In this document: one piece after another, positions 8,524 through 16,642 of the stretch
Layout: each line of letters starts with the position of its first letter
How positions within the stretch are numbered: position 1 is the stretch's first letter
NCBI GenBank assembly: GCA_965222765.1
Contig: CBDCVG010000032.1
Location: 1-64,000, forward strand
DNA: 64,000 nt
Reading direction: 5' to 3'
Source: Caldora sp965222765
GTDB lineage: Bacteria; Cyanobacteriota; Cyanobacteriia; Cyanobacteriales; Coleofasciculaceae
Position numbers and translations under genes: made by a program
The notes under the pieces: generated by a model
What the model was told of the DNA's origin: nothing
Seen by the model: only the letters and a program-made list of their open reading frames with translations
The model's database searches: none

Positions 8524-8559
8524 GGGAGCATCCAAAAGTTGCACAAATGGGATGCTCCC
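8524..8559. terminator. Hairpin between convergent radical SAM gene and smpB
   Basis: Perfect 10-bp stem GGGAGCATCC/GGATGCTCCC between two convergent genes. It could end transcription from either side, though no T-run follows directly. It also resembles the dispersed GGGAGCA/TGCTCCC palindromes seen near 9123, so it may be a repeat. Confidence 0.5.
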
Positions 8560-8588
8560 AACAATTCCCAATTCCCTATTTTCAATAA

Positions 8589-9053
8589 CTAACGTTTCAT
8601 CGCCCGTTCCATATCTCGTTGATCCTGACGCTTCTTCAAAGTTTCCCGCTTATCATGCAATTTTTTCCCTTTAGCAAGACCAATCACTACTTTAACTAAG
8701 CCTCGCTTGAGGTACATCTTCAAAGGAACCAAGGTTAAACCCTGTTGTTCTACCTTACCAATGAGCTTACGAATTTCTTTTTTGTGCAGTAATAGTCGGC
8801 GGGTGCGACGGGGATCGTGATTAAAATAATCGCTGCTTTTTAGATAAGGAGAGATATGCACATTCAGTAGCCAAGCTTCGCTATTACGAATCAAGGCATA
8901 TCCGTCTCGCAGGTTGAGTTTGCCCTCGCGAATTGACTTAACTTCTGTCCCCTTTAGCTCAATCCCCGCCTCATAAGTCTCTAAAATTTCATAGCGGAAA
9001 CGAGCTTGCCGATTATCACTAATAACTTTATAACCTTCACCCTTATCACTCAT
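8589..9053 (-). CDS. smpB: SsrA-binding protein SmpB
   Basis: A 154-residue partner of tmRNA. It binds the tRNA-like domain of SsrA and takes it to stalled ribosomes for trans-translation. The sequence is canonical: 'NRQARFRYEILETYEAGIEL' in the first strands of the beta barrel, 'GTEVKSIREGKLNLRDGYA', then 'HDPRRTRRLLLHKKEI' and the basic C-terminal tail 'KLHDKRETLKKRQDQRDMER' that occupies the mRNA path. The length is normal. The ATG at 9053 fits the family start. The ssrA gene is not in this window. Confidence 0.97.
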   Translation of the reverse strand: MSDKGEGYKVISDNRQARFRYEILETYEAGIELKGTEVKSIREGKLNLRDGYALIRNSEAWLLNVHISPYLKSSDYFNHDPRRTRRLLLHKKEIRKLIGKVEQQGLTLVPLKMYLKRGLVKVVIGLAKGKKLHDKRETLKKRQDQRDMERAMKR

Positions 9054-9059
9054 TGTAGG

Positions 9060-9172
9060 AATTTAGAATTTAGAATTTAGAATTGTAAAGAAAATATCTC
9101 AAATTTGCACAAATAATAGTACTGGGAGCAAAATGCTCCCTGGAATTAACCAAAGCGAGCAAGATGCTCGCA
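9060..9172. repeat. STRR and palindromic repeats upstream of smpB
   Basis: ATTTAGA units at 9060-9084 are followed by two small palindromes, GGGAGCAAAATGCTCCC (about 9124) and GCGAGCAAGATGCTCGC (about 9155). This is typical dispersed intergenic repeat DNA. The smpB promoter should overlap it. Confidence 0.6.
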
Positions 9173-9247
9173 CTACAAATTTAAACTCAATAGGATACTC
9201 CCATTGTCAATGTCTTCCTCATCTCCTTCGTAGGAAGAGAATAAATT

Positions 9248-9565
9248 TCAAATCTCTTCCTGCCTACCAGTGCTACTGTTACCTGGAGAGGCATCGTAGA
9301 GAGCATCTAATTGTTGGCGAGCATCTTCAACTGTTAATGAGCGCATTACTAAAAGTGGTTCATTGATTGGTTTGCCAGTTTCATCTAACAGTTCTGGGTG
9401 TAGCATAGAGCCAGATCTAGAGTGAGAAGCTGTCGCTGTTGACTTTTTGGTTGGTGAGTAGCGACGCTGGGATTCCATACTTAAGGTAAATAGGTTACGA
9501 ATTAAGTTGGTGATCGCGAGAAAGGCTATGGCAGTAAAGGCTATAAGATAAATTAGGTGTAACAT
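9248..9565 (-). CDS. DUF2973 family small membrane protein
   Basis: A 105-residue protein with one N-terminal membrane segment ('LIYLIAFTAIAFLAITNLI') and a soluble tail with a conserved-looking stretch 'LLDETGKPINEPLLVMRSL'. I recognise it as the cyanobacterial DUF2973 family, whose function is not known. It follows a DUF2605 gene (97 bp apart, same strand). The two are usually neighbours in cyanobacteria, which suggests a shared membrane-associated role. ATG at 9565 fits the hydrophobic N-terminus. Confidence 0.8.
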   Translation of the reverse strand: MLHLIYLIAFTAIAFLAITNLIRNLFTLSMESQRRYSPTKKSTATASHSRSGSMLHPELLDETGKPINEPLLVMRSLTVEDARQQLDALYDASPGNSSTGRQEEI

Positions 9566-9661
9566 CTCATTCTCCTATTGACTAAATAGCTTCGTTTGTT
9601 AAGTTTTTTGTCTAGATTGTGAAAAGGAATTGCTTTTCTATCTGTGGGTTAATTTAGCTTA

Positions 9662-10015
9662 TCAAATTTGGTCGTCTTCTGAGTTTTGTTGTTCTGTTGA
9701 CTCTGACTTCAAAGAGCGCCACTCCATTGCCACTTGCCAGCACTCCCCTACTAATTGATGCCATGGCATCAGAGTTGCTACTTCCAAACCTACTTGACTA
9801 CCAGTTGCCTGAAAAAGCATCTGGGCTGTATTAACTTCTTGCTGAGCCTGCTTAAGTCGCTCCAGTAACTCAGATTGCTCCTGTTGGCTCAAAAAGGTAA
9901 TCTCTTCTGATTCTAATAAAGAACGCGATCGCGAAAACCAATATTGAAAATCGTTGAGTAAGGGTGGTAGTAAGCTCTGAAGCAGCTCTTTCTCTGAGGG
10001 TTGAGGCTGAGACAT
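9662..10015 (-). CDS. DUF2605 family protein
   Basis: A soluble acidic protein of 117 residues. It matches the cyanobacterial DUF2605 family ('EKELLQSLLPPLLNDFQYWF' near the N-terminus, 'LMPWHQLVGECWQ' near the middle). A TTG nine codons upstream (10042) is also in frame, but the ATG at 10015 gives the family-like N-terminus. Predicted mostly helical, with a coiled-coil-like stretch after residue 40. The function is unknown. Its partner DUF2973 gene is directly downstream. Confidence 0.8.
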   Translation of the reverse strand: MSQPQPSEKELLQSLLPPLLNDFQYWFSRSRSLLESEEITFLSQQEQSELLERLKQAQQEVNTAQMLFQATGSQVGLEVATLMPWHQLVGECWQVAMEWRSLKSESTEQQNSEDDQI

Positions 10016-10111
10016 TGATGTTAAATGGTTTATTTTTTTCAATATTATCTTAACTCTTTTTACATTTCTTAATAAATTGTTGTAATATTTTTAATAAAGC
10101 TTTCGCTTTTT

Positions 10112-10148
10112 GAGGCAGAGGGCAGGAGGCAGAAGGCAGGAGGGAAGA
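10112..10148. repeat. GGCAGGAGGCAGAA repeat upstream of thrS
   Basis: Short GAGGCAGAGGGCAGGAGGCA-type block ending GGGAAGA. It belongs to the same family as 32283-32352, 32776-32815 and 63677-63796. Confidence 0.7.
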
Positions 10149-10257
10149 GTTCTTAATCCTTAATCCTCTTAGGGTCTTCTTCAGGAGTTAAACAACCTCT
10201 GTATCATAGAAATAGAGAGAATTAAACTCAGAAACCGACCCAAGGAAACAGTTGCCG

Positions 10258-12075
10258 ATGTCTAAGGCCTTATCGAACGAGCAGCCAGAGAAAATTCATT
10301 TGCCCCGCACTAGTGAGTCTGAGTCATTAAAAAAGATTCGTCACACAACCTCCCACGTCATGGCAATGGCAGTACAGAAGCTCTTTCCCGAGGCACAGGT
10401 GACTATTGGTCCTTGGATTGAGAATGGTTTTTATTACGACTTTGACAAGCCAGAGCCATTTACCGAGCAGGACTTGAAGACCATTAAAAAAGAGATGGTC
10501 AAAATCCTCAAGCGCAAGCTGCCTCTAGTCCGGGAAGAGGTAAGCCGCGAGGAAGCACAACGCCGCATTAAGGAAATTAATGAGCCTTACAAGCTAGAAA
10601 TTCTGGAAGATTTAGAAGAACCGATTACTATCTATTACTTAGGAGATGATTGGTGGGACTTGTGTGCTGGTCCTCATGTGGAAAATACTGGAGAGATTCA
10701 TCCCAAGGCAATTGATTTAGAAAGTGTAGCTGGTGCTTATTGGCGTGGCGACGAAAATCGGGAGCAGCTTCAGCGTATCTACGGTACTGCTTGGGAGACG
10801 CCGGAACAGTTGGCGGAATATAAGCGGCGCAAGGAAGAAGCTCTTAAACGGGATCACCGTAAGCTGGGTAAGGAATTGGGATTATTTCTCTTTGCTGACC
10901 CTGTAGGACCAGGATTGCCCCTGTGGACACCGAAAGGAACGGTGTTACGCTCTGTACTAGAAGATTTTCTCAAGCAAGAGCAGTTGAAAAGGGGTTATCT
11001 GCCAGTAGTAACTCCCCACATTGGTCGAGTAGATTTATTTAAAGTATCTGGTCATTGGCAGAACTATAAAGAAGATATGTTCCCGATGATGGCAGAGGAT
11101 GAGCAAGCGGCGCTAGCAGAACAGGGTTTTGTCCTCAAGCCGATGAATTGTCCTTTCCACATTCAGATATATAAGAATGAATTGCGCTCTTACCGGGAGC
11201 TACCGATGCGGTTGGCAGAGTTTGGTACTGTATATCGCTATGAGCAATCGGGGGAACTGGGAGGCTTGACGCGGGTGCGAGGCTTTACAGTGGATGATTC
11301 CCACCTCTTTGTGACTCCAGAACAGTTGGATGAGGAGTTCCTCAGCGTTGTAGACTTAATCCTATCGGTGTTCAAAAGTCTGCAACTGAAAAACTTCCAA
11401 GCAAGATTGAGTTTCCGTGACCCTGCTTCAGATAAGTACATTGGTTCTGAAGAAGCTTGGAGTAAGGCAGAAGGGGCAATCCGCCGTGCTGTCCAAACTT
11501 TGGGAATGAACTATTTTGAGGCATTAGGGGAAGCGGCATTTTATGGCCCGAAGCTAGATTTTATCTTCCACGATGCTTTAGATCGAGAGTGGCAATTGGG
11601 TACAGTACAAGTAGATTACAATTTGCCCGAGCGATTTGAATTGGAATATGTTGCCGAAGATGGCATCCGCAAACGTCCGGTAATGATTCACCGTGCGCCC
11701 TTTGGTTCTTTAGAAAGGTTGATTGGTATTTTGATTGAAGAATATGCTGGGGACTTCCCCTTCTGGTTAGCACCAATACAAGCAAGATTGATACCAGTGA
11801 GTGAGGTGCAATTACCCTTTGTTAAGGAAGTAGCTCAGAAAATGCGATCGCTCGGTATCAGAGCAGAAGCTGATACTAGTGGAGAACGACTGGGTAAGTC
11901 AATTCGCAATGCCGAGAAAGCCAAAATCCCCGTTATGGCAGTAGTTGGAGCTAAAGAGGTGGAATCCAACACCCTAAGTATTCGTACTCGTGCTGCTGGG
12001 GAATTGGGAACTATACCAGTAGCAGAGGTGCTGGAAAAGATGGAAAATGCGATCGCAAATCAGGAGAATTTTTAG
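10258..12075 (+). CDS. thrS: Threonyl-tRNA synthetase
   Basis: Class II aminoacyl-tRNA synthetase that charges tRNA-Thr. The editing (SAD) region includes 'HTTSHVMAMAVQ' and 'DLCAGPHVENTGEI'. The catalytic core carries motif 2 around 'FGTVYRYEQSGELGGLTRVR', zinc ligands in 'MNCPFHIQIY', and motif 3 'HRAPFGSLERLIGILIEEY'. An anticodon-binding domain follows. The protein lacks the N-terminal TGS domain, as I recall for cyanobacterial ThrS, so its 605 residues are not a truncation. The ATG at 10258 is preferred over the TTG at 10252 because AAGGA lies about 11 bases upstream. A degenerate second copy of its last 20 or so codons lies at 12864-12941. Confidence 0.97.
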   Translation: MSKALSNEQPEKIHLPRTSESESLKKIRHTTSHVMAMAVQKLFPEAQVTIGPWIENGFYYDFDKPEPFTEQDLKTIKKEMVKILKRKLPLVREEVSREEAQRRIKEINEPYKLEILEDLEEPITIYYLGDDWWDLCAGPHVENTGEIHPKAIDLESVAGAYWRGDENREQLQRIYGTAWETPEQLAEYKRRKEEALKRDHRKLGKELGLFLFADPVGPGLPLWTPKGTVLRSVLEDFLKQEQLKRGYLPVVTPHIGRVDLFKVSGHWQNYKEDMFPMMAEDEQAALAEQGFVLKPMNCPFHIQIYKNELRSYRELPMRLAEFGTVYRYEQSGELGGLTRVRGFTVDDSHLFVTPEQLDEEFLSVVDLILSVFKSLQLKNFQARLSFRDPASDKYIGSEEAWSKAEGAIRRAVQTLGMNYFEALGEAAFYGPKLDFIFHDALDREWQLGTVQVDYNLPERFELEYVAEDGIRKRPVMIHRAPFGSLERLIGILIEEYAGDFPFWLAPIQARLIPVSEVQLPFVKEVAQKMRSLGIRAEADTSGERLGKSIRNAEKAKIPVMAVVGAKEVESNTLSIRTRAAGELGTIPVAEVLEKMENAIANQENF

Positions 12076-12159
12076 CATCAACCGCCAGAAGCCCAACGTC
12101 TCAACCCGATAGGGTGAGCGTGGGATGAATGGCGGGCAACCAATTTCGATTCAACATGA

Positions 12160-12660
12160 ATAGTAATTGCTGTTAATTGTATAATTAAGAAGGAGGTTAT
12201 TAAGCTGTTAGCTAAGCAGCACAAAAAGGTAGCTGATAAGCGTAAGGATTTTCACTTTAAAACAGCTAATCAACTATTGTCAAAATATGACGTTATTGCC
12301 CACGAGGCTTTGAACGTCAAAGGACTTGCTCGTACCAAACTGGCTAAGTCTGTGTTGGATGCTGGGTGGTCAAGTTTCCTGTCGATACTGACAAACAAAG
12401 CCGAGAATGCTGGAAAGTTGGTCGTTCCAGTAAGTGCCCATAACACTTCACAGGAGTGCTCCAGTTGTGGGGAGAAAGTCCCGAAAAAGCTGCATATTCG
12501 CTGGCACAACTGTCGGAGTTGTGAGTGCAGTCTTGACCGTGACCACAATGCAGCGATAAATATCAAAAATAGAGCGGTGGGGCATCCCGTTCTTAAAGCT
12601 CAGTTAATGTCCGACGGGATACCGGGAGTCGCTGAGAAGCCCACACTTACAACTTGTTGA
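12160..12660 (+). pseudogene. TnpB (IS200/IS605 family) C-terminal remnant
   Basis: The frame is open from 12160 but has no start, and the N-terminal half of TnpB is absent. What remains includes 'KYDVIAHEALNVKGLARTKL' (the RuvC-II acidic residue region, HEAL here rather than the usual VEDL), the zinc ribbon CSSCGEK...CRSCE and 'LDRDHNAAINI' with the RuvC-III aspartate. It is inactive as a nuclease because RuvC-I is missing. It lies 85 bp after thrS and still has an IS605-type right end just downstream. Confidence 0.85.
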
Positions 12661-12678
12661 AGTGTGGGAGTATGTCAC
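12638..12678 (+). other. IS200/IS605-type right-end hairpin
   Basis: Hairpin CCCACACTT/AAGTGTGGG followed by AGTATGTCAC, directly after the tnpB remnant. The same layout (AAGCCC stem, GGGAG, GTCAC end) is seen on the minus strand at the end of the hsdM-borne element. In intact elements this sequence is also the 3' part of the omega RNA. Confidence 0.7.
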
Positions 12679-12863
12679 GCAAGTAGGGGCGCACCGACGT
12701 GCGCCCGTGCGCCCTTACGCGGAGTTTGATATTACAATGTAAAAACAAAATAATGTTACTTGCGATTTGCCTTATTTTTTGATATTATTTATTTATAATA
12801 GGAAAAGTGTGCGCCCATATATAAAGGTCTTTTGGGGGACTGCAATCGCATTGGACTAGAAGC

Positions 12864-12941
12864 ATTTCAGTAACAGAGGTTCTAGGGAAAATGGAAAATG
12901 CGATCGCTAGACAAGAATATATTGCAAAGAACTATTCCTAA
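12864..12941 (+). pseudogene. Degenerate duplicate of the thrS 3' end
   Basis: Reads 'ISVTEVLGKMENAIARQEY' and ends in TAA. The end of ThrS reads 'IPVAEVLEKMENAIANQENF'. The nucleotide match is roughly three quarters over about 60 bases. The remnant's stop overlaps the xisH start as TAATG. It shows that a thrS-like tail once lay directly before xisH, with the tnpB remnant now between the two thrS tails. It is not a functional gene. Confidence 0.8.
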
Positions 12942-13357
12942 TGTCTGCCAAGGATAGATTTCACGAAGCAGTTAAGACTGGATTAATTAAGGATGGATGG
13001 ACAATTACCCACGATCCACTATCTTTAGATTTTGACAATGCTCGTATCCAGATTGATTTGGGAGGTGAGCGCTTACTGGCAGCAGAGCGAGATCTCGAAA
13101 AAATTGCGGTTGAGGTGAAAAGCTTTCTGGCTCCTTCTACCATTTATGAGTTTCATCTAGCAATTGGGCAATGCTTTAGTTATCGAATTGCGTTGCGATC
13201 GCAACATCCAGGACGTAAACTTTACCTAGCGATACCCTTATTCACCTATCAAGAGTTTTTTCGCCGCCCATTTGCCCAACAGACTATTCAAGAATCGCAA
13301 ACAAGTTTGTTGGTCTATGAACCAAACCAGGAGGTGATTTGGCAATGGATAAGTTAA
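12941..13357 (+). CDS. xisH: XisH family protein
   Basis: A 138-residue homologue of XisH, one of the factors required with XisF and XisI for excision of the fdxN element in Anabaena heterocysts. The conserved core 'IDLGGERLLAAERDLEKIAV' followed by 'EVKSF' resembles the D...ExK arrangement of PD-(D/E)XK nucleases; that is my inference. Most xisH/xisI pairs in cyanobacteria are not near an fdxN element, and neither nif genes nor xisF are here. The ATG overlaps the stop of the thrS-tail remnant. It overlaps xisI by 13 bases and is probably co-translated with it. Confidence 0.9.
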   Translation: MSAKDRFHEAVKTGLIKDGWTITHDPLSLDFDNARIQIDLGGERLLAAERDLEKIAVEVKSFLAPSTIYEFHLAIGQCFSYRIALRSQHPGRKLYLAIPLFTYQEFFRRPFAQQTIQESQTSLLVYEPNQEVIWQWIS

Positions 13358-13680
13358 CTCAGTATCGTGTTTGGATTCAACAGGTTCTAGAAGAACATGG
13401 TCGAGTGAAACCAGCAAACGGCGACATACAAGTCTATACATTTTTTGATCACCAACACGACCACTATCAAGTTTTTCATGCAGGCTGGAGTCAGTATAGT
13501 CGCATTTTTGGTCCACTGCTCCACATCGACATTATTGATAGCAAGATCTGGATTCAGTATGATGGAACCGAGATTGGTGTGGCTAATGAATTAGTAGATT
13601 TAGGTGTACCCAAGCAAGATATCGTACTGGCTTATCATGCTCCCATAATGCGGCAATATGATGGGTTTGCAGTTGGTTAA
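13345..13680 (+). CDS. xisI: XisI family protein
   Basis: A 111-residue XisI homologue and the usual partner of XisH. Typical features are 'YRVWIQQVLEEHG', 'DHQHDHYQVFHAGW' and the C-terminal 'GVPKQDIVLAYHAPIMRQYD'. The ATG at 13345 is preceded by GGAGGTG inside the xisH coding sequence, which supports it over a TTG two codons upstream. Overlapping genes suggest a stoichiometric pair. The pair sits 240 bp before a type I restriction locus, a context compatible with a defence or toxin-antitoxin-like role, but nothing here proves it. Confidence 0.9.
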   Translation: MDKLTQYRVWIQQVLEEHGRVKPANGDIQVYTFFDHQHDHYQVFHAGWSQYSRIFGPLLHIDIIDSKIWIQYDGTEIGVANELVDLGVPKQDIVLAYHAPIMRQYDGFAVG

Positions 13681-13915
13681 GTTGCGATCGCCTGCCCTAA
13701 ATTCAATCCATCAGTTATGAGTGGAACTTCGCATCTTGCCTGTCATTAGAATTTAGACCCACATTCCGCACGACAAAATGTAGTATCCCAGATTCCACCC
13801 CAAAGTAGACTGACATTATCTATACCAAAACCTTTTTGTACAGCTATCAAGGCTGATTGCTGTTTTCCCCACTTCAGGGTATTGATAAGATTTACAGTGG
13901 ATTAATTTTGCCCCT

Positions 13916-14807
13916 ATGCCAGCTAATTACAGTGAGATCGAAAAACTACTCTGGGAAGCAGCGGATGAGTTGAGAGCGAATTCTAAGTTAAAACCTTCTG
14001 AGTATTCTGTGCCAGTTTTGGGGTTGATTTTTCTCCTGTATGCAGATTACAAGTTTGCTTTGGTGGAGAAGGAGTTGGCAGAAAGGAAGAGTAGGAGACG
14101 TAAACGTACTGTTGGTCAGACTGATTATCAGGCTAGGGGGGCTTTATTTGTACCGGAAATTGCTCGATATGATTATTTACTCCAGCTTCCAGAAGATACT
14201 GATACGGGTAAGGTCATCAATGAGGCAATGAAGGCGATTGAGGAGGAGAATGAGGAGTTAAAGGGAGTTTTGCCCCGTAATTACAGTAGCTTGGAAAAGT
14301 CCACTCTCCAAGGACTGCTGAAGATTTTTAACCGTATTCCCAGAGAGGATATCAGTGAGGATGCTTTTGGGGAGATTTATATGTACTTCCTGGGCAATTT
14401 TGCTCAGAAGGAGGGGCAAAAGGGGGGTGAGTTTTTTACGCCGATTTCCCTGGTTAAGCTAATTGTCGAGGTGATAGAGCCTGACTATGGGACTATTTTA
14501 GATCCTGGTTGTGGTGCAGGGGGTATGTTTATTCAAGCTGCTTTACGACACCAGCGCCAGTTAAAGCAAGACCCTAACTCGGTAATTAGCGTTTATGGGC
14601 AGGAGAAGGTGGAGGGGACGGTTAAGTTATGTCAGATGAACTTGGCGGTGCATGGTCTTTCTGGGTTAAAGAATATCAGGCAAGGTAACACCTATTACGA
14701 GGATATCCATGAGTGTCTAGGGACGTTTGATTTCCTGATGTCTAATCCTCCTTTTAATGTCAATGGGGTTGATAGGGAGAAAATTAGTGGAGATCCTCGT
14801 TATCCTT
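13916..14807 (+). pseudogene. hsdM: Type I methyltransferase HsdM, N-terminal part (split by IS605-type element)
   Basis: First 297 codons of a type I DNA adenine methyltransferase. An N-terminal helical domain is followed by 'FFTPISLVKLIVEVIEP', the SAM-binding motif 'LDPGCGAGGMFIQAA' and the catalytic 'SNPPFN'. The gene stops being HsdM after '...SGDPRYP', at the left border of a transposon. The coding sequence resumes at 16643 with 'GIPSVDNANYLW'. Joining 14807 to 16643 gives CCT-TTT-GGT and a 522-codon HsdM of normal length. As it stands, the frame runs into the transposon and ends at 14890, giving a truncated product. Confidence 0.92.
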
Positions 14808-14930
14808 GTGACGTTCTCCCACCGTTAACCCTTGCGGGTATAACGGGGGCTTCTAGAATAGAGACAGTTGAACCCACTCTCTACTTGTAGCTTCGCGCTT
14901 CCCAGGCTGTCTATCGACTAAGCCTCCACG
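14808..14930 (-). ncRNA. Probable omega RNA at the tnpB 3' end/right end
   Basis: In TnpB systems a non-coding RNA overlaps the end of tnpB and the transposon right end, and its guide is the flanking host DNA. Here the right end has a stem CCCGTTATACCCGC...GGGTTAACGG then TGGGAGAACGTCAC. The guide would begin with the adjoining minus-strand hsdM sequence AAGGATAACGAGG. The position comes from family knowledge; the 5' limit is a guess. Confidence 0.4.
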
Positions 14931-16112
14931 CGCAGGCAAGATGAGTCCCACCTCGCTTAATGCTCGGTCTAAAATATTCCGAGCTGCATTTTCATCTCTG
15001 TCTAAGGTGATGCCACATTTGTGGCATTCATGTAACCGAACAGACAAAGTTTTCGGTACTTTCGCTCCACAGTTTGAGCAATTTTGTGATGTGTTGTTAG
15101 GGTTCACTTCAACAACTCGGACGCCGCGTTTGACCGCCACTGCTTCCAAGATGGTAATGAATTTTCCCCAAGCTGCATCCAAAATTGATTTGCTCAATCT
15201 GGTACGAGCCAGTCCTCTAATATTCAAATCTTCTACAGCAATTAAGTCATACTGTTTGACCAGTTTGTGAGCTGTGTTGTAGTGAAAGTTTTTTCTGATT
15301 CTCTCAATACGCTGGTGAATTCTGGCAATGAAGTTCTTCTGTTTTTCAGCTCGTTTTGAACCTGCTTTTTTACGCGCTAATTTGCGCTGCTGACGAGCTA
15401 GATGAGATTGAGTTTTACGATAGGTTTGCTGAATTGGAACTGTTTCGCCATCCGAGGTTGTCAGAAACTCTTTCAATCCGACATCAACACCAACTGCGCT
15501 TTTTACTTCACCTAATTGCATGGCTTCAGGCACAGTTTCATCTTGCATCGAAAGGCAACAGTACCAGCCATCAGCTTTGTGAACTATGGTGCAAGTATGA
15601 AGAGTAAAACCATCTGGAATAGGGCGATGCATGATTACAGGTATCTCCCCTATCTTTGATAGTTTCAGTATCCCATTGTTGATGTGCGCACCAGCTCGTT
15701 TACAGTTAACTCTAGGATAAACAAATGAGCGAAGTGTACCTGCTTTTTTGAACCGTGGGCGTCCACCGCGTTTACCAGACTTATCCGGAATTAGCCAGCG
15801 CTCCCAAGCTTTGTTTAATCTTTGCAGATTTACTTGTTGAGATTCTGACCAGATATTTTGGTAGTCAGAAAAAAGTTTCTTTGTTTCTTTAAGAGCTGAT
15901 TGTTGTGTGTAGTAGTTAACTTTTCCTGGTATTTCTCCAATCGGTTCAGAAATCAGACTACAACGGTCAATCCGACAACGAGTTCTTCTCAACCAATCTA
16001 ACCTCTGACCGAGTGCGTAATTCCAATGCCTCCGAAGCAATTCTAATGTATGAAGCATGATTGCTTCTTGTTCGGCGCTGGGTTTAATTCGGTAGCAGTA
16101 GGTTAGAATCAT
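14853..16112 (-). CDS. tnpB: RNA-guided nuclease TnpB of the IS605-type element
   Basis: A 419-residue OrfB/TnpB protein. All three RuvC acidic residues are visible: D in 'VGVDVGLKEFLTTSDG', E in 'LIAVEDLNIRGLA' and D in 'TLDRDENAARNIL'. The zinc ribbon CSNCGAK...CHKCG is intact, and the N-terminal 'MILTYCYRIKPSAEQE' is typical. The ATG at 16112 matches the family start; the longer frame to 16151 overlaps tnpA. TnpB proteins are omega-RNA-guided nucleases that cut the empty donor site and so help retain the element. The gene is divergent from tnpA. Confidence 0.93.
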   Translation of the reverse strand: MILTYCYRIKPSAEQEAIMLHTLELLRRHWNYALGQRLDWLRRTRCRIDRCSLISEPIGEIPGKVNYYTQQSALKETKKLFSDYQNIWSESQQVNLQRLNKAWERWLIPDKSGKRGGRPRFKKAGTLRSFVYPRVNCKRAGAHINNGILKLSKIGEIPVIMHRPIPDGFTLHTCTIVHKADGWYCCLSMQDETVPEAMQLGEVKSAVGVDVGLKEFLTTSDGETVPIQQTYRKTQSHLARQQRKLARKKAGSKRAEKQKNFIARIHQRIERIRKNFHYNTAHKLVKQYDLIAVEDLNIRGLARTRLSKSILDAAWGKFITILEAVAVKRGVRVVEVNPNNTSQNCSNCGAKVPKTLSVRLHECHKCGITLDRDENAARNILDRALSEVGLILPARGGLVDRQPGKREATSREWVQLSLF

Positions 16113-16141
16113 AGTTATGATTTTACAACTTACCGCCTGAT

Positions 16142-16552
16142 ATGACAACATCTTATGACAAGGGATTTAGGTCTGTATATTTGCTTACCGCTCACATAGT
16201 ATTTGTAACCAAGTACCGCAAGAAGGTGATCAACAAAGACATCCATCAACGACTTGCTAGTATCTTTGATGAAGCTTGCTCAAAATGGGAATCTTCTTTG
16301 TTAGAGTTTAATGGAGAAACAGACCATGTACACTTATTAATTCGTTATCATCCGCAAGTTCAACTAAGCAAGTTTATCGCTAATCTAAAAACGGTTTCTA
16401 GTCGCTTAATTCGTAAAGAATTTAAGGAGTATTTGAATCAAATCTACAAGAAACCAGTATTCTGGACTGGTTCATACTTTGTTGCTAGCTGTGGGGGTGT
16501 AACAGTCGAGCAGCTTAAAAAGTATGTCGAGCAACAAGTAACCCCGAAATGA
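16142..16552 (+). CDS. tnpA: Y1 HUH transposase TnpA (IS200/IS605)
   Basis: A 136-residue single-strand transposase. The metal-binding HUH pair is in 'GETDHVHLLIRYHP' and the nucleophilic tyrosine is in 'VTVEQLKKYVEQQ', both where expected. The length is normal and there is no frameshift. It recognises hairpins in the element ends and moves a single strand without duplicating the target. It starts 30 bases from the divergent tnpB start, so the two genes share a very short promoter region. Confidence 0.95.
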   Translation: MTTSYDKGFRSVYLLTAHIVFVTKYRKKVINKDIHQRLASIFDEACSKWESSLLEFNGETDHVHLLIRYHPQVQLSKFIANLKTVSSRLIRKEFKEYLNQIYKKPVFWTGSYFVASCGGVTVEQLKKYVEQQVTPK

Positions 16553-16642
16553 TGATTCGCTCCGCTCAATTTCTTTGTCGGTCAGCATTCCCCGCCCGTT
16601 AAGCCTATGCGGCTATAACGGGTGACCCCTGCCGACATTAAG

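Larger units (their letters stand above)
14808..16642 (-). mobile_element. Complete IS605-type element (tnpA + tnpB) inserted in hsdM
   Basis: 1835 bp with divergent tnpA (plus) and tnpB (minus). The borders were deduced by restoring the hsdM frame: TATCCTT|GTGACG on the low side and CATTAAG|TTGGTATT on the high side. On the minus strand the right end reads hairpin-GGTGGGAGAACGTCAC, resembling the GGGAGTATGTCAC end at 12678. The left end has a CCCGTTATAGCC...GGCTTAACGGG stem. There are no terminal inverted repeats or target duplication, as expected for this family. Both genes look intact, so the element may be active. Confidence 0.88.

Noticed and set aside
10258..12075. ThrS missing the N-terminal TGS domain, taken at first as truncation
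   Set aside because: As I recall, cyanobacterial ThrS of about 605 residues normally lacks it, and the start has a good ribosome binding site.
12679..12720. GGGGCGCACCGACGTGCGCCC palindrome as a terminator or operator
   Set aside because: It is of the common dispersed GGGCGCAC palindrome type in cyanobacteria, and no flanking gene explains it.
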